Counted from the first letter of the stretch, positions 27,778-41,668 are shown. The stretch: 64,000 nt of DNA from Breoghania sp. L-A4 (GCF_003432385.1 NZ_CP031841.1:3635579-3699578); one strand, 5' to 3'. Notes: generated by a model not told the origin, from the sequence alone. Translations and numbers: made by a program.

Positions 27778-28108
27778 CAACCAAACGTTATCCGTCGAAT
27801 CTGACCAGCAAGGCGTGGGCGCACGTCGCGCCGTTGATGCCGGATGCAGAACGTGGGGGCGACCGCACGAGGTCGATTTCCGCAAGGTGATCAACGCGGT
27901 GCGTTAGCCGGTGTGCACCAGTTGCGGCAGGCGAATGCCGCCGATCCGCTTCAGTCCCCGGCAGACCGTCTGCGGCCGGATTCGTGAACTGGCCCGTCGC
28001 TTTCTGGTCAAGAGCATCGACGCCTCGTGCGCGACTACGAGAAGCGCATCGACGGCACGCGCCATGGTCCTGCTCGCCATGGGCTGCCCGTTCGGGCATG
28101 CCGAAAAG
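27778..28108 (+). mobile_element. IS5-family transposase remnant
   Basis: The N-terminal DUF4096-type start of an IS5 transposase is readable (RYPSNLTSKAWAHVAPLMPD), then in the next frame GRPHEVDFRKVINAVR and a stop, then MPPIRFSPRQTV, and finally the C-terminal end as VRDYEKRIDGTRH and MVLLAMG in different frames. About half of a normal transposase, including most of the DDE core, is missing. This is a dead, internally deleted element. I could not define its terminal repeats. Confidence 0.7.
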
Positions 28109-28112
28109 CCCC

Positions 28113-28591
28113 CTACTCCAGTGTCTCTCCCGTAACCAGAATTGACGCCGCTTCGGCGCCCTTCGGGCCCATCATGCCGGCGACCTTGTCCATCGACGCG
28201 AGGATCGCGGCCTGCTCCTCCGGCGGCAATGCCGCAAATTGCTTGCGGAATTCGTCATGCAGCATCGGCGGCGCGGAGCGCAGCACCCTCTCCCCTCCGG
28301 CGTCAGCCGCGTGTGCACGATGCGCCGGTCGATCGGCGAGCGATGCCGCACCACAAGCCCCCTCTCCTCGAGCTTGTCGAGAATGATGACCACGGTCGGC
28401 GCCGAGAGATCGGCATGCTGCGACAGCGCCTTGGTGGTGACCTTGCCGAGATCCCGGGCCGCCTGCAGCACCACGATCTGCGGGATCGTCAGACCCACGG
28501 CACGCGCCACCTCGCGCGAGCGCAGATCGATCGCCCGGACAATCCGGCGGATCGCCTTGAAGAGTTTCGCTGCGTCGTCTTTGGATGTCAT
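28113..28591 (-). CDS. MarR-family regulator, frameshifted
   Basis: This MarR-type winged helix (VGLTIPQIVVLQAARDLG, KALSQHADLSAPTVVIILDK, wing DRRIVHTRLTPEG) starts at ATG 28591. The C-terminal dimerisation helix (RVLRSAPPMLHDEFRKQFAA) is in the -1 frame. One base added to the run of four at 28292-28295 restores 159 residues. It is divergent from asnO and probably controls the NAGGN genes. MarR regulators also control ectoine genes, so osmotic control is a fair inference, but the ligand is unknown. Confidence 0.8.
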
Positions 28592-28812
28592 GCTGTGCCG
28601 GTATCGTCTGGTTTCGAGGGTCATTGACGTTCGCAGAGCGCTGACTTGCGCCAGGGGCCGCTTTGCGTTGACACTGTCGGATGAGGCATTTCGCCATCCG
28701 GATGTCCGCGCGCCGCGCATCGAACCGGCCCAGGTAGTTATTTGAACTCTAATCGATATGACCCTAACTATATGGCGTCAAATCAATTCGAAAGCGGGGG
28801 TGCGCGGCCCAG
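28592..28812. promoter_or_regulatory. Divergent promoter region of marR and asnO
   Basis: A short AT-rich island at about 28735-28790 lies in otherwise GC-rich DNA. TAGTTA at 28735 and TAACTA at 28765 form a 6-bp inverted repeat separated by 24 bp. This is a weak operator candidate and the likely promoter of asnO. Confidence 0.35.
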
Positions 28813-30587
28813 ATGTGCGGAATTTGCGGTGAGATCAATTTCAACGGCGCCATGGCGTCCGCGGCGGCCATCGAGCGGATGGCGGATTGCATGGCGCCAC
28901 GCGGGCCGAACGGCGCGGGCATCGTCATCCGCGGCAACGCGGGCTTCGGCCACCGCCGGCTGAAAATCATCGATCTCACGGAAAAGGCCGCCCAGCCGTT
29001 CGTCGACACGGCGCTGGGGCTTACGATCGCCTTCAACGGCTGCATCTACAACTACCAGGAACTGCGCGCCGAGCTCACGGCCCTGGGGCACACATTCGCC
29101 TCGCATGGCGACACCGAGGTGATCCTCAAGGCCTGGTCGCAATGGGGACCGGACGCCGTCGAAAAGCTCCAGGGCATGTTCGCCTTCGCCATCCACGACC
29201 GCGACAGCGGCCGGCTCGCGCTGGTGCGCGACCGGTTCGGCATCAAGCCGCTGTATCTCAGCCAGTCAGGCCGCCGCCTGCGCTTCGCCTCCACCCTGCC
29301 CGCGCTGCTGAAGGCCGGCGACGTCGACACATCGATCGACCCCATAGCGCTGCACCACTACATGAGCTGGCACGCAGTGGTGCCCGCGCCGCATACCATC
29401 CTCAAGGGCGTGCGCAAGCTTCCCGCCGCCACCATCCGCATCTTCCAGCCGGACGGATCCTCCTCGGACACCACCTACTGGCGTCCCGATTTCTCGAAAT
29501 CCCAGGCAGACCTCAGCTTGAGCGCCGAGGACTGGCGCGACCGGGTGCTCGATGCCCTGCGCCTGGCGGTCAAGCGCCGCATGGTCGCCGACGTGCCCGT
29601 GGGCGTGCTGTTGTCGGGCGGTGTGGATTCAAGCCTCATCGTCGGACTGCTGGCGGAAGAAGGCCAGTCGGGCCTGACCACCTTCTCCATCGGCTTCGAG
29701 GAAGCCAACGGCGAGAAGGGCGACGAGTTTCAGTATTCCGATCTGATCGCCGATCACTACGGCACCAGGCACAACAAGATCTTCATCCCCTCCGCCGAGA
29801 TGATGGAGAACCTGCCCTCGGCCATCGCCGCCATGTCCGAGCCGATGGTCTCCTACGACAACATCGGCTTCTACCTGCTCTCGCGCGAGGTCTCTAAGCA
29901 CATCAAGGTGGTCCAGTCCGGCCAGGGCGCCGACGAGGTGTTCGGCGGCTATCACTGGTATCCGCCGCTGATCAATTCCAACGATCCCGTGGGCGACTAT
30001 GCGGACGCCTTCTTCGACCGCACCCATGCCCAATTGAGCCGGCATGTCGCGCCGGAGTATCTCGCCGATCACGACGCCAGCCGCGCCTTCGTGGAGGCGC
30101 ATTTCAACAGGCCCGGCGCGGATGATCCGGTCGACAAGGCGCTCAGGCTCGACACCAACGTGATGCTGGTCGATGATCCGGTGAAACGGGTGGACAACAT
30201 GACCATGGCCTGGGGGCTCGAGGCGCGCGTGCCCTTCCTCGACCACGAGCTGGTCGAGCTCGCCGGCCGCATCCCGGCCGAACACAAGCTCGCGCAAGGC
30301 GGCAAGGGCGTGCTCAAGGAAGCCGCCCGCCTGGTGGTTCCCGCCGCCGTGATCGACCGGCCGAAAGGCTATTTCCCGGTGCCGGCGCTGAAGTACATTC
30401 AGGGGGTCTATCTGGACATGGTTCGCGATGCGCTGACCAACGACGCGGCGCGGTCCCGGGGCCTGTTTCGTCAGGAGTACCTGCAGACGCTGTTTGACGC
30501 GCCGACCGAGCACATCACCAAGCTGCGCGGTTCGGAACTGTGGCAGGTGGCGCAACTCGAGATGTGGCTGCAGGCGCAAGGGTCTGA
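28813..30587 (+). CDS. asnO: N-acetylglutaminylglutamine amide amidotransferase (AsnO), stop lost by frameshift
   Basis: This asparagine-synthetase-like amidotransferase of the NAGGN trio makes the terminal amide of N-acetylglutaminylglutamine amide, a compatible solute. The N-terminal glutaminase begins MCGICGEINFNG (Cys2 nucleophile) and the synthetase domain has the ATP loop VGVLLSGGVDSSLIVGLL near residue 265. The expected end (about residue 591, LWQVAQLEMWLQAQG) is followed by TGA only if one G is added at 30580-30582. As given, the frame runs on out of phase through ngg and yields a spurious 1182-residue product. The ngg ATG follows 2 bp later. Confidence 0.87.
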
Positions 30588-30589
30588 GC

Positions 30590-32361
30590 ATGGCGGAGAA
30601 GACGCCCAGGCGGCCGAAGGCGGCCTACGACCATCGGCTCCGCCGCATGCGCGACCATGGACTGAAGCCGCCGATCGACGGCGGCGAGGACTCCGCCAAG
30701 TCCGGATCCACGATCGACTGCGGCTGGGGACGGCTGGTCTTCGCCGAGACCTTCACCAGGCCCGAGGATCTGGTCGCCACCTTGCGCGAGGAGCGTCCCG
30801 ACTGCCGCGACATCGCGTTCTACGTGCGCGATCCGCATGTATTGCTGGCCGCTGCCCCCCAGGAGCTGTTTCTCGATCCCTCGCACACCTACCGGCTCGA
30901 CCTCTCCACCTACCGCCCGGCGCGCAAGAATCCGAAAGGGTTTTTCGTCCGCCGGTTGAGCACCCGCGCGGACGCCGAGGCCATCAACGTCATCTATTCG
31001 ACACGCGGCATGGTGCCGGTTCGTCCGGAATTCTTCTGGTCCAAGCGCAGCGCCCAGGCAATCACGGTGCTGGTCGCGGAAGACGAGGAGAGCGGCGAAA
31101 TCCTGGGCACCGTTACCGGGATCGATCACAAGCAGGCCATCGGCGACCAGGGGTTCGATTGCTCCTTGTGGTGTCTGGCCGTCAACCCGCAGGCCCGTCA
31201 CCCGGGCATCGGCGAGGCCCTGGTGCGCCGGCTGGCGGAACAGTTTCAGGCGCGCGGGCGGCCAATCTCGATCTCTCCGTCATGCATGACAACGAGCAGG
31301 CGATCGCGCTTTACGAAAAGCTCGGGTTCCACCGCGTGCCCTTCTTCACGGTCAAGCGCAAGAACCCGATCAACGAGGAATTCTTCGCCGGGCCCGCCAC
31401 CGACGCCAAGCTCAATCCCTATGGCGCGATCATCGTCAACGAGGCGCGGCGGCGTGGCATCCACGTTGAAGTGACGGATGCCGAAGGCGGTTTCTTCCGC
31501 CTCACCTATGGCGGACGCTCGGTCCACTGCCGCGAATCCTTGAGCGAATTCACCACCGGGATCGCCGTCTCCATCTGCGACGACAAGGCGGTCACCCGGC
31601 GCGTGGTCGCCGCCGCCGGCGTGCATGTACCCGAGCAGTTGGAAACCGACGACGAAACCGCCATTGAAGCGTTCCTGGAAAAATACGGCAGCGTGGTGGT
31701 CAAGCCCGCGCGCGGCGAGCAGGGCCGCGGCGTCTTCGTGCATCTCACCACCATGGGCGAGATCACCGCGGCGATCGACGCCGCCCGGCAGCTCTGCGAC
31801 CGCGTGCTCATCGAGGAGTTCGTTACCGGCGAGGATCTGCGGCTGATCGTCATCGACTATCGCGTCGTCGCCGCCGCCGTCCGCAGGCCGCCCCGGATCA
31901 CGGGCGACGGCGAAACCTCGATCCGCGAGCTCATCGCCAAGCAAAGCCGGCGGCGCTCGGCGGCAACCGGCGGCGAATCCGCCATTCCGCTGGACGAGGA
32001 AACCCGGCGCTGCGTGGCCGACGCGGGACACACCCTGGATGAGGTCTTGCCCGCCCGCACCGAACTCACCGTGCGCCGCAGCGCCAACCTGCACACCGGC
32101 GGCACCATCCACGATGTCACCGGCGAGGTCCATCCCGTGCTCGTCGAGGCCGCGGTCGCTGCCGCGAAGGCCATCGAGATCCCGGTGACAGGCATCGATC
32201 TGATGGTCAAGAGCCCCCGCGTGCCCGATTACCGCTTCATCGAGGCCAACGAACGCCCGGGCCTCGCCAACCACGAACCGCAGCCGACGGCGGAACGGTT
32301 CATCGACCTGCTGTTTCCGCTGTCGCTGCCGCAGGCCGCGCGCGAAGCACGACGAAAATAG
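30590..32361 (+). CDS. ngg: N-acetylglutaminylglutamine synthetase (GNAT + ATP-grasp), frameshifted
   Basis: This bifunctional enzyme makes N-acetylglutaminylglutamine. The N-terminal half is a GNAT acetyltransferase (SLWCLAVNPQARHPGIGEAL is its acetyl-CoA loop, LYEKLGFHRVPFF its end). The C-terminal half is an ATP-grasp ligase (VVKPARGEQGRGVFVHL, FIEANERPGLANHE). The frame breaks inside the GNAT domain: one G added to the run at 31256-31258 joins FQARG to AANLDLSVMHDNEQAI and gives 590 residues. ATG 30590 (MAEKTPRRPK) lies just after the asnO stop, so the two are coupled. Confidence 0.87.
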
Positions 32362-32411
32362 GCTCCCCGAGCCCGACGGGCACAAGCCCGCGAAGCCCCA
32401 AAGGAACCACG

Positions 32412-33602
32412 ATGTCCCTGCTTTCCATCGACACCGAGTACCTCTCGAACACCCTTCAGGACCTGCTGGCCACGCCCAGCCCCACCGGCTACACCGACGC
32501 CATCGCGCGCAACGTCTGCGGCATGTTGGATCGGTTGGGCGTTTCCTACGAACTGACCCGCCGCGGCGCCATCCGGGCCTGCCTGAAGGGTCGCGACCGG
32601 CGTCCCGCGCGCGCCATCGTCTCGCATCTCGACACGCTCGGCGCTCAGGTGAAGACGCTGAAAGACAACGGCCGGCTGGCGCTGGTGCCCATTGGCACCT
32701 GGTCGGCCCGCTTCGCCGAAGGCGCGCGCGCCACGATCTTCACCGAGAACGGCAGCTATCGCGGGACCATCCTGCCGATGAAGGCGTCCGGACACACCTA
32801 CAACGAGGAAATCGACACCCAGCCGGTGGGATGGAATTACGTCGAGTTGCGGGTGGATGCCTTCGCGCGGAACGCCGGGAACCTGGAACGGCTTGGCATC
32901 GAGGTGGGCGACACCGTCGCAATCGACCCGCAACCGGAACTGCTCGACAACGGCTTCATCGTCTCGCGGCACCTCGACAACAAGGCGGGCGTCGCGGTGA
33001 TGCTGGCCGCGATCAAGGCCCTGACCGAGGACGGCACCAAATTGCCCGTCGACATCTTCTGGATCTTCACGATCGCCGAGGAAGTCGGCCACGGCGCCTC
33101 CTCGATCCTGACACCGGAGATCGCATCGATGGTCGCCATCGACAATGGCACTTCCGCGCCGGGGCAGAACTCGGATGAATTCGGCGTCACCATTTCGATG
33201 GCCGACCAGAGCGGGCCCTTCGACTACCATCTGACCCGCAAGCTGGTGAAACTGTGCCGCGACAACGACATCCGCTACCAGAAGGATGTCTTCCGCTACT
33301 ATCGTTCGGATGCCGCATCGGCGATCGAGGCCGGCGCGGACGTGCGCACCGCGCTCGCCACCTTCGGCGTCGACGCCAGCCACGGCTACGAGCGCATCCA
33401 CATGCACGCGCTGCGCTCCCTGGCGGAACTGGTGACGTGCTATGTGGCGAGCCCAATCAAGATCCGCCGCGACGCCGACGAGACCGCGGGCCTCAAGGGT
33501 TTCACCCGTCAGCCGATGAGCGAGGCCGACCAGGCGTTGACGCCGGAAGTGAAGGAGCCGGAAGAAGCGATTGGGGAGGCGAAAGCGGAGCCGCAGACAT
33601 AA
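32412..33602 (+). CDS. M42-family peptidase of the NAGGN system
   Basis: This 396-residue metallo-aminopeptidase of the M42 type has metal-binding residues readable as SHLDTLGAQV near 75, RHLDNKAGVAV near 192 and the catalytic IAEEVGHGAS near 222. It is the third gene of the conserved osmoprotectant trio. The family is found with asnO and ngg in several phyla, and breakdown or trimming of the dipeptide is the obvious but unproven role. An AAGGAAC box precedes ATG 32412. The C-terminus has an extra Glu/Pro/Ala-rich tail. Confidence 0.9.
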   Translation: MSLLSIDTEYLSNTLQDLLATPSPTGYTDAIARNVCGMLDRLGVSYELTRRGAIRACLKGRDRRPARAIVSHLDTLGAQVKTLKDNGRLALVPIGTWSARFAEGARATIFTENGSYRGTILPMKASGHTYNEEIDTQPVGWNYVELRVDAFARNAGNLERLGIEVGDTVAIDPQPELLDNGFIVSRHLDNKAGVAVMLAAIKALTEDGTKLPVDIFWIFTIAEEVGHGASSILTPEIASMVAIDNGTSAPGQNSDEFGVTISMADQSGPFDYHLTRKLVKLCRDNDIRYQKDVFRYYRSDAASAIEAGADVRTALATFGVDASHGYERIHMHALRSLAELVTCYVASPIKIRRDADETAGLKGFTRQPMSEADQALTPEVKEPEEAIGEAKAEPQT

Positions 33603-33661
33603 ATCAGCGCGGTTCGAAGCGTCGGTCAGGTCGACGTGAAATCGCGCAGGGCCTGGGCGCC

Positions 33662-34728
33662 TCAGGCGGACTGCTTGATTCCGCCCGCCAGCGTCTCACG
33701 GGCCTTCTCCACCGTCATCGCTTCATAGCGCTGCAGGCTGGCTTGCGAATTCTGGCCGGTCAGCCGCAGCCGGCGGGCCCGCATCTTGACGACGTGGTTG
33801 AACGCCTTGGGCGACACGTCCAGGCCCGGCACAGAAGGATCAGCGGCGCGTCGTCGCCCTTCAGCACCAGCCGCGTCGCGACCGCTTCCGCCACGTTGCC
33901 GATTTTCGCCAGAACGAGCGCGAGATCGACAGGCTTGTCGTTCTTGGAGAAGAAGATGACCACGTCATCAATCGTGGCCTTGCCGGTCTGCAGCGCCACG
34001 ATCGCCTGATCGGTCTGGGTCTGCGCCGCGCCGAACTCGCGCAACTGCGAGCGCACCTTCTCCGCCGCGACCTGCGAGAACAGCTCCACGAGGCGCGGAT
34101 TACCGGCGATTTCCTCCAGACGCTCACGAATCCCCTTGTCGAGGAACGGAATCAGCCGCTTGGCCGGATCGGGCGGCAGGTCCGAGCGCTTGACCAGCGC
34201 TTCCTGGAGATCGGTATCCTTGCGCGCCTTGCCGACAAGGACATCGAATCCGTCAATGGAGATCGACGCCTGCTCATTGTCGGTCACGGTCTTGAGCACT
34301 TCGCTTGAACCGCGCCGCACCAGCACGTCGGTGACCATGGCGTTCAGGCCGTTGCTGCGCTCGGCAAGCGCCAGCAGATGGTCCTGCGACTGCGTTTCCG
34401 CGATCGACACGAGATCCTCGGTGGTCAGGACAGTGGAATTTTCGATGATCTTGCGGGCGATTTCAATGACGTCGTCTTCGGCGAGACGCTTGGCAAGAAC
34501 GCGCGGCAAACGGTCGTGATCCCCCACCCGCTCGGCGAGAATCTTGCGCGATTCGTCCTCAAGATGGTCGATGATACCGCTCACGACGGTACCGAAGAGC
34601 AAACCGAGCTTGTCGGCCTTGGCGCCGTTGAAGGCAACGAACAGGTCGGTCAGCGCTTCGACCAGTTCGCCGCGATCCACTTCGCCGCCGTTGCTCGCCA
34701 GTTCTGTCAATCTCTCAAGAGCTTGCAT
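33662..34728 (-). CDS. DUF2336 protein 1, frameshifted near the C-terminus
   Basis: This is an alpha-helical repeat-like protein of the DUF2336 family, restricted largely to alphaproteobacteria and of unknown function. Matching stretches are EIARKIIENSTVLTTEDLV and AVATRLVLKGDDAPLILLCR. After residue about 297 the frame shifts: the correct tail (LDVSPKAFNHVVKMRARR, then LQRYEAMTVEKARETLAG) is in the -1 frame, restored by one base at about 33823-33827 (a 7-bp slip in CGGGCC repeats would also fit), giving 355 residues. A paralogue lies at 41669-42757 on the other side of metH-metF. Confidence 0.78.
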
Positions 34729-35086
34729 TCGCGACCCGACTTCCGCCGTTTATCCGTCCCAGCGACCATTCGTAGCGACGGTTAATTTCGTATTTCTTAA
34801 CGCCAGCCCAGTTCCGCGACCGGCGGCATGTGTCACCGCCCCGGAAAACTACCCGATATTCCATTCACGAAAGATTAACAATTTAAGCGCGCCCCGCGCG
34901 GGCTCTGCCCGCACAACTATCGTCGCTGCGCTGCAGCAAACTCAACATATTGATATTAATATGATATTTTAGAAGATCCGAAGCGGACGCGCAGGTCGCG
35001 CGGCACGGCACCATATTTTTCTCTTCAATTTGGATCGGACCGCACTTATCGTCGAGACATCATCTGTCTACCAGGGAGGCAGCGAT
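34729..35086. other. Intergenic region with AT-rich promoter-like tract
   Basis: No gene is supported here. An AT-rich stretch holds the inverted repeat CATATT-N6-AATATG at 34946-34963, upstream of the 27-residue peptide gene and divergent from the DUF2336 gene. A strong AGGGAGG ribosome-binding site closes the region at about 35072-35080. Confidence 0.45.
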
Positions 35087-35170
35087 ATGATATTAACACG
35101 TAGCGTCAACGTCCTAGCCATGTGTGCGGCTTTCTTGTTCATCGCGGCCATTGTTTTCGGCCTTGTTTGA
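35087..35170 (+). CDS. 27-residue single-helix membrane peptide
   Basis: ATG at 35087 follows an AGGGAGG box by seven bases and runs 28 codons to TGA at 35168. The peptide has a short basic start (MILTRSVN) and then one unbroken hydrophobic helix ending VFGLV, enough to cross the inner membrane once. It is too short for routine gene finders. The strong ribosome-binding site, the isolated position between two opposed genes and a downstream terminator make it credible. It may regulate a membrane complex, as many small single-helix peptides do, but no partner can be named. Confidence 0.6.
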   Translation: MILTRSVNVLAMCAAFLFIAAIVFGLV

Positions 35171-35209
35171 ACAAGACGCCACCATCGCTCCCCAGCTTTG
35201 ACAACCGCA

Positions 35210-35325
35210 ACGGTTAACAAGGCGCGTAAGGGTCCCGCGATCCGGCTGACAGAGCCCAAGGGATCGCGGCGGAGCCACAAGCATTCAGACAGCGACAAAC
35301 GCCGGCGACATTCGCCGGCGTTTTT
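35210..35325 (+). ncRNA. Structured RNA or 3' UTR ending in an intrinsic terminator
   Basis: A two-part hairpin (CCGCGATCC 35235-35243 with GGATCGCGG 35261-35269, inner GGCT/AGCC) is followed by a perfect 12-bp terminator stem (35297-35308 with 35312-35323) and TTTTTGCGTT. It could be the 3' end of the small-peptide mRNA or an independent small RNA. TTGACA at 35198 is a possible -35 box without a good -10. The terminator stem may also serve metH on the other strand. Confidence 0.4.
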
Positions 35326-35364
35326 GCGTTCCGGGTGTGCCCTGATCCATTGCCTGGACGGCCC

Positions 35365-39113
<3,749 letters not shown>

Positions 39114-39114
<1 letters not shown>

Positions 39115-40022
39115 TACGCGGCCCTCTGTTCGCCATTGCGCGGACGCAGGCCCAGCAAGTGGCAGATCGCGAACACCAGATCCGCCTTGTTCATCGTGTA
39201 GAAGTGGAAATCCGAAATGCCCCGGCCGACGAGATCCATCACCTGCTCGGCGGCGACGGCGGCGGCGACCAGCTTGCGGGTCTCCTCGTCGTCGTCCAGG
39301 CCCTGGAAATTCTCAGCCAGCTTCGCCGGAATGGACGTTCCGCATTTCTTCGAAAACGACGCCACCTGGGTGAAATTGTGGATCGGCGTGATGCCGGGGA
39401 CGATCGGAATGGTGATGCCGGCCGCGCGCACCCGCTCCAGAAAGCGCTCGAACAGATCGTTGTCGAAGAAGAACTGCGTGATCGCCCGGCTGGCGCCCGC
39501 ATCGACCTTGCGCTTGAGATTGTCCAGCTCCACGCCCCAGTCCGCGCTTTCGGGATGGCGCTCGGGATAGGCGGCGACCGAGATGTCGAAATCGCCAATG
39601 GCCCGGATACCCGAGACCAGCCCGGCCGCATTCACGTAGCCCTCGGGATGCGGCTTATAGGCGGCGCCCAACCCGTCGACCGGATCCCCGCGCAGCGCCA
39701 CGATGTGGCGCACGCCGATGTCCCAGTAATCCTGGATCACCGCATCGACCTCCGCGCGGCTGGCCGCCACGCAGGTCAGATGCGCGGCCGGCTTAAGCTC
39801 GGTCTCGCGCAGGATCCGCGCCACCGTGTTGTGGGTGCGCTCGCGGGTGGATCCGCCCGCGCCATAGGTGACGGAGACGAAGGACGGCGCCACCGGCGCC
39901 AGCCTTTCGATCGACCGCCACAGGGTCTTTTCCATCGCCTCGGATTTGGGCGGAAAGAATTCAAAGGAGACTTCGATCGCGGCGTCGCGCGCGGATGGCG
40001 CGTGCTTGGCTGAAGGGGACAT
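39114..40022 (-). CDS. metF: Methylenetetrahydrofolate reductase
   Basis: This 302-residue flavoprotein makes the 5-methyltetrahydrofolate that MetH uses. Family strings are [18 protein letters not shown] at the N-terminus, [24 protein letters not shown], and [23 protein letters not shown] 40022 lies one base after the stop of the ArsR-methyltransferase gene. The longer in-frame start at 40088 would overlap that gene by about 65 bp and lacks family similarity. Confidence 0.96.
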
Positions 40023-40023
40023 G

Positions 40024-41151
40024 TCAGGCGACCTCACGTCTTGAGACAGCTCGCCGCGCATCGCCGGTTTCAGGCGTATTGCGCGCAAGCCATAAAGTTA
40101 CTGTCAGCTGATCCGTGCGGCCGGCCTCGGGCGCCAGATCACGAATGGACACAAGGTCCAGTCCGGCCGCGGTCATCCACGCGGCCACATGTTCATGCGA
40201 GAAACCGAGCCTGCGATGCGCATGCTCGACACGCAGGAATTCCAGATCATGGGGCGCGAAATCCACCACCAGAAGCCGCCCGCCGGGGCGCAGGGCCCGC
40301 GCCGCCTCGGCGATCGCGCCAGCCGGATCGTCGAGGTAGTGAAGCACCTGGTGCACCGCCACCACGTCGAAGGCCTCCGGCTGCGCCGGCAGCGCGTAGA
40401 TGTCGCCATGCCGGACCTGGGCGCCGGAAACGCCGCTGCGCTCGAGATTGGCCCGCGCCACCCGGAGCATGTCGTGACTGGTATCAAGACCCAGACCAAA
40501 TTCGTAACGATCGGAAAACAGATCGAGCAGCCGGCCCGTACCCGTGCCCAGATCGAGAAATCGCTCAAAGGGCGCCGGTCCCACGATTTCCCGCATCGCC
40601 AACTCAACCGCGTCTTCGGCAACATGCAGGGCGCGCATGGTGTCCCAAAGCTCGGCGTGCGCGCCGAAGTAGGCCGCCGCCGCCTCCGCATGGGCGCGCT
40701 TGATGGCGGCGAGCCGGACGCGGTCCCGCGCGATCACCGGATCGTCGGGCTCGATCTTCGACAGAACGGAGGAGACGAGCGCGCCGCGCGCGCCTTCCGC
40801 CAGCCGGTAGTAGACCCAGGAGCCCTCGGGAAAGCGCTGCACGAGACCCGCCTCCGTCAGCAGTTTCATGTGGCGCGAGATCCGCGGCTGGCTCTGGCCG
40901 AGAATGGCGGTGGCGTCCTTGACCGTCAGTTCGCCCTCTTCCAGCAGCGCCAGCAGCCGTACGCGCGTCGCCTCTCCTGCCGCACGCAGGCCGGCCAGCA
41001 AATCGTCGAGCGACAAACGCGGCCCGTCACCGGTTGCGTCTCGCTCCGCCGCGGGGCTTCGCGCTGCGACACTGGACGCAGCAGGGCCGGAGACCGCATC
41101 GCGGCCGGCGTCCATGAGCTCGGCGTGATCGAGAACCAGGGTCGGATCCAT
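40024..41151 (-). CDS. ArsR-type regulator fused to SAM-binding methyltransferase domain (SahR/SamR-like)
   Basis: This 375-residue protein has an ArsR winged helix at about residues 50-130 (TVKDATAILGQSQPRISRHM, wing FPEGSWVYYRLAEG), followed by a class I methyltransferase fold (FLDLGTGTGRLLDLFSDRYE near 215, GDIYALP, ALRPGGRLLVVDF). Proteins of this build control methionine-cycle genes in Proteobacteria in response to S-adenosyl-homocysteine or -methionine. It heads the metF-metH operon, and a perfect palindrome at 41180-41197 sits just before its start, so autoregulation is likely. ATG 41151 has a GGAAGTGGTG box. Confidence 0.87.
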   Translation of the reverse strand: MDPTLVLDHAELMDAGRDAVSGPAASSVAARSPAAERDATGDGPRLSLDDLLAGLRAAGEATRVRLLALLEEGELTVKDATAILGQSQPRISRHMKLLTEAGLVQRFPEGSWVYYRLAEGARGALVSSVLSKIEPDDPVIARDRVRLAAIKRAHAEAAAAYFGAHAELWDTMRALHVAEDAVELAMREIVGPAPFERFLDLGTGTGRLLDLFSDRYEFGLGLDTSHDMLRVARANLERSGVSGAQVRHGDIYALPAQPEAFDVVAVHQVLHYLDDPAGAIAEAARALRPGGRLLVVDFAPHDLEFLRVEHAHRRLGFSHEHVAAWMTAAGLDLVSIRDLAPEAGRTDQLTVTLWLARNTPETGDARRAVSRREVA

Positions 41152-41179
41152 TGTCACCACTTCCAATGCAATAGTCGGA

Positions 41180-41197
41180 TATAAAGATATCTTTATA
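41180..41197. promoter_or_regulatory. Perfect 18-bp palindrome, probable SahR/SamR-type operator
   Basis: TATAAAGATATCTTTATA reads the same on both strands and lies 29 bp before the start of the ArsR-methyltransferase gene. ArsR-family dimers bind such AT-rich palindromes, so it probably controls the whole regulator-metF-metH operon. Confidence 0.75.
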
Positions 41198-41668
41198 CCT
41201 AAATCGAAAGGGGATGCAAGGACCGCATGCACCGGCACGCCGCCGTGAAGGTGAAACGGGCGTCAAAATGGGGGAAAGGCGTATCCTGGAGCGTCGAGAG
41301 AACCGTGCCGCACGCCGGCGTGGCTCCGCGCCCTCAGCGGAGGACATGAGCCTGAAGGAAAGCGTGGCTGGCAAGCGCGCGCGGCAGCCAAACGATCCGG
41401 CCGGGTATTGGCCTCGGTCCCGGCCGGATCATCCGGCTCGCACGTCCGCCACGCGCGTGCCCGGGAGCGGTGCCGCGCGGGGTTTGCGCAGGGCACCGAA
41501 TTCTTGTGCAAATGGTCAGGAAATCATGGCCGCGTCCGTGTCAAATCACACAGGGACGAACAGCCTCATCAATACCAAGCCGCCCATCCGCCTGACGGAC
41601 CCGCCAGTGGATCCAAAAAACAATCGAAACGCGAAGCGCCGCCCCCGAAGGCCGGGAGCGGCGGCTGT
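41198..41668. other. Gene-free stretch with a possible minus-strand terminator
   Basis: No gene with family features is visible on either strand. Near the right end a GC-rich stem with one mismatch (about 41638-41664) precedes a T-rich tract on the minus strand and could end the DUF2336 transcript. The rest is unassigned. Confidence 0.4.

Noticed and set aside
28813-32361. A single 1182-residue fusion of asnO and ngg
   Set aside because: The middle 210 residues are out-of-phase translation without family features. Two one-base corrections give two normal separate enzymes of family length.
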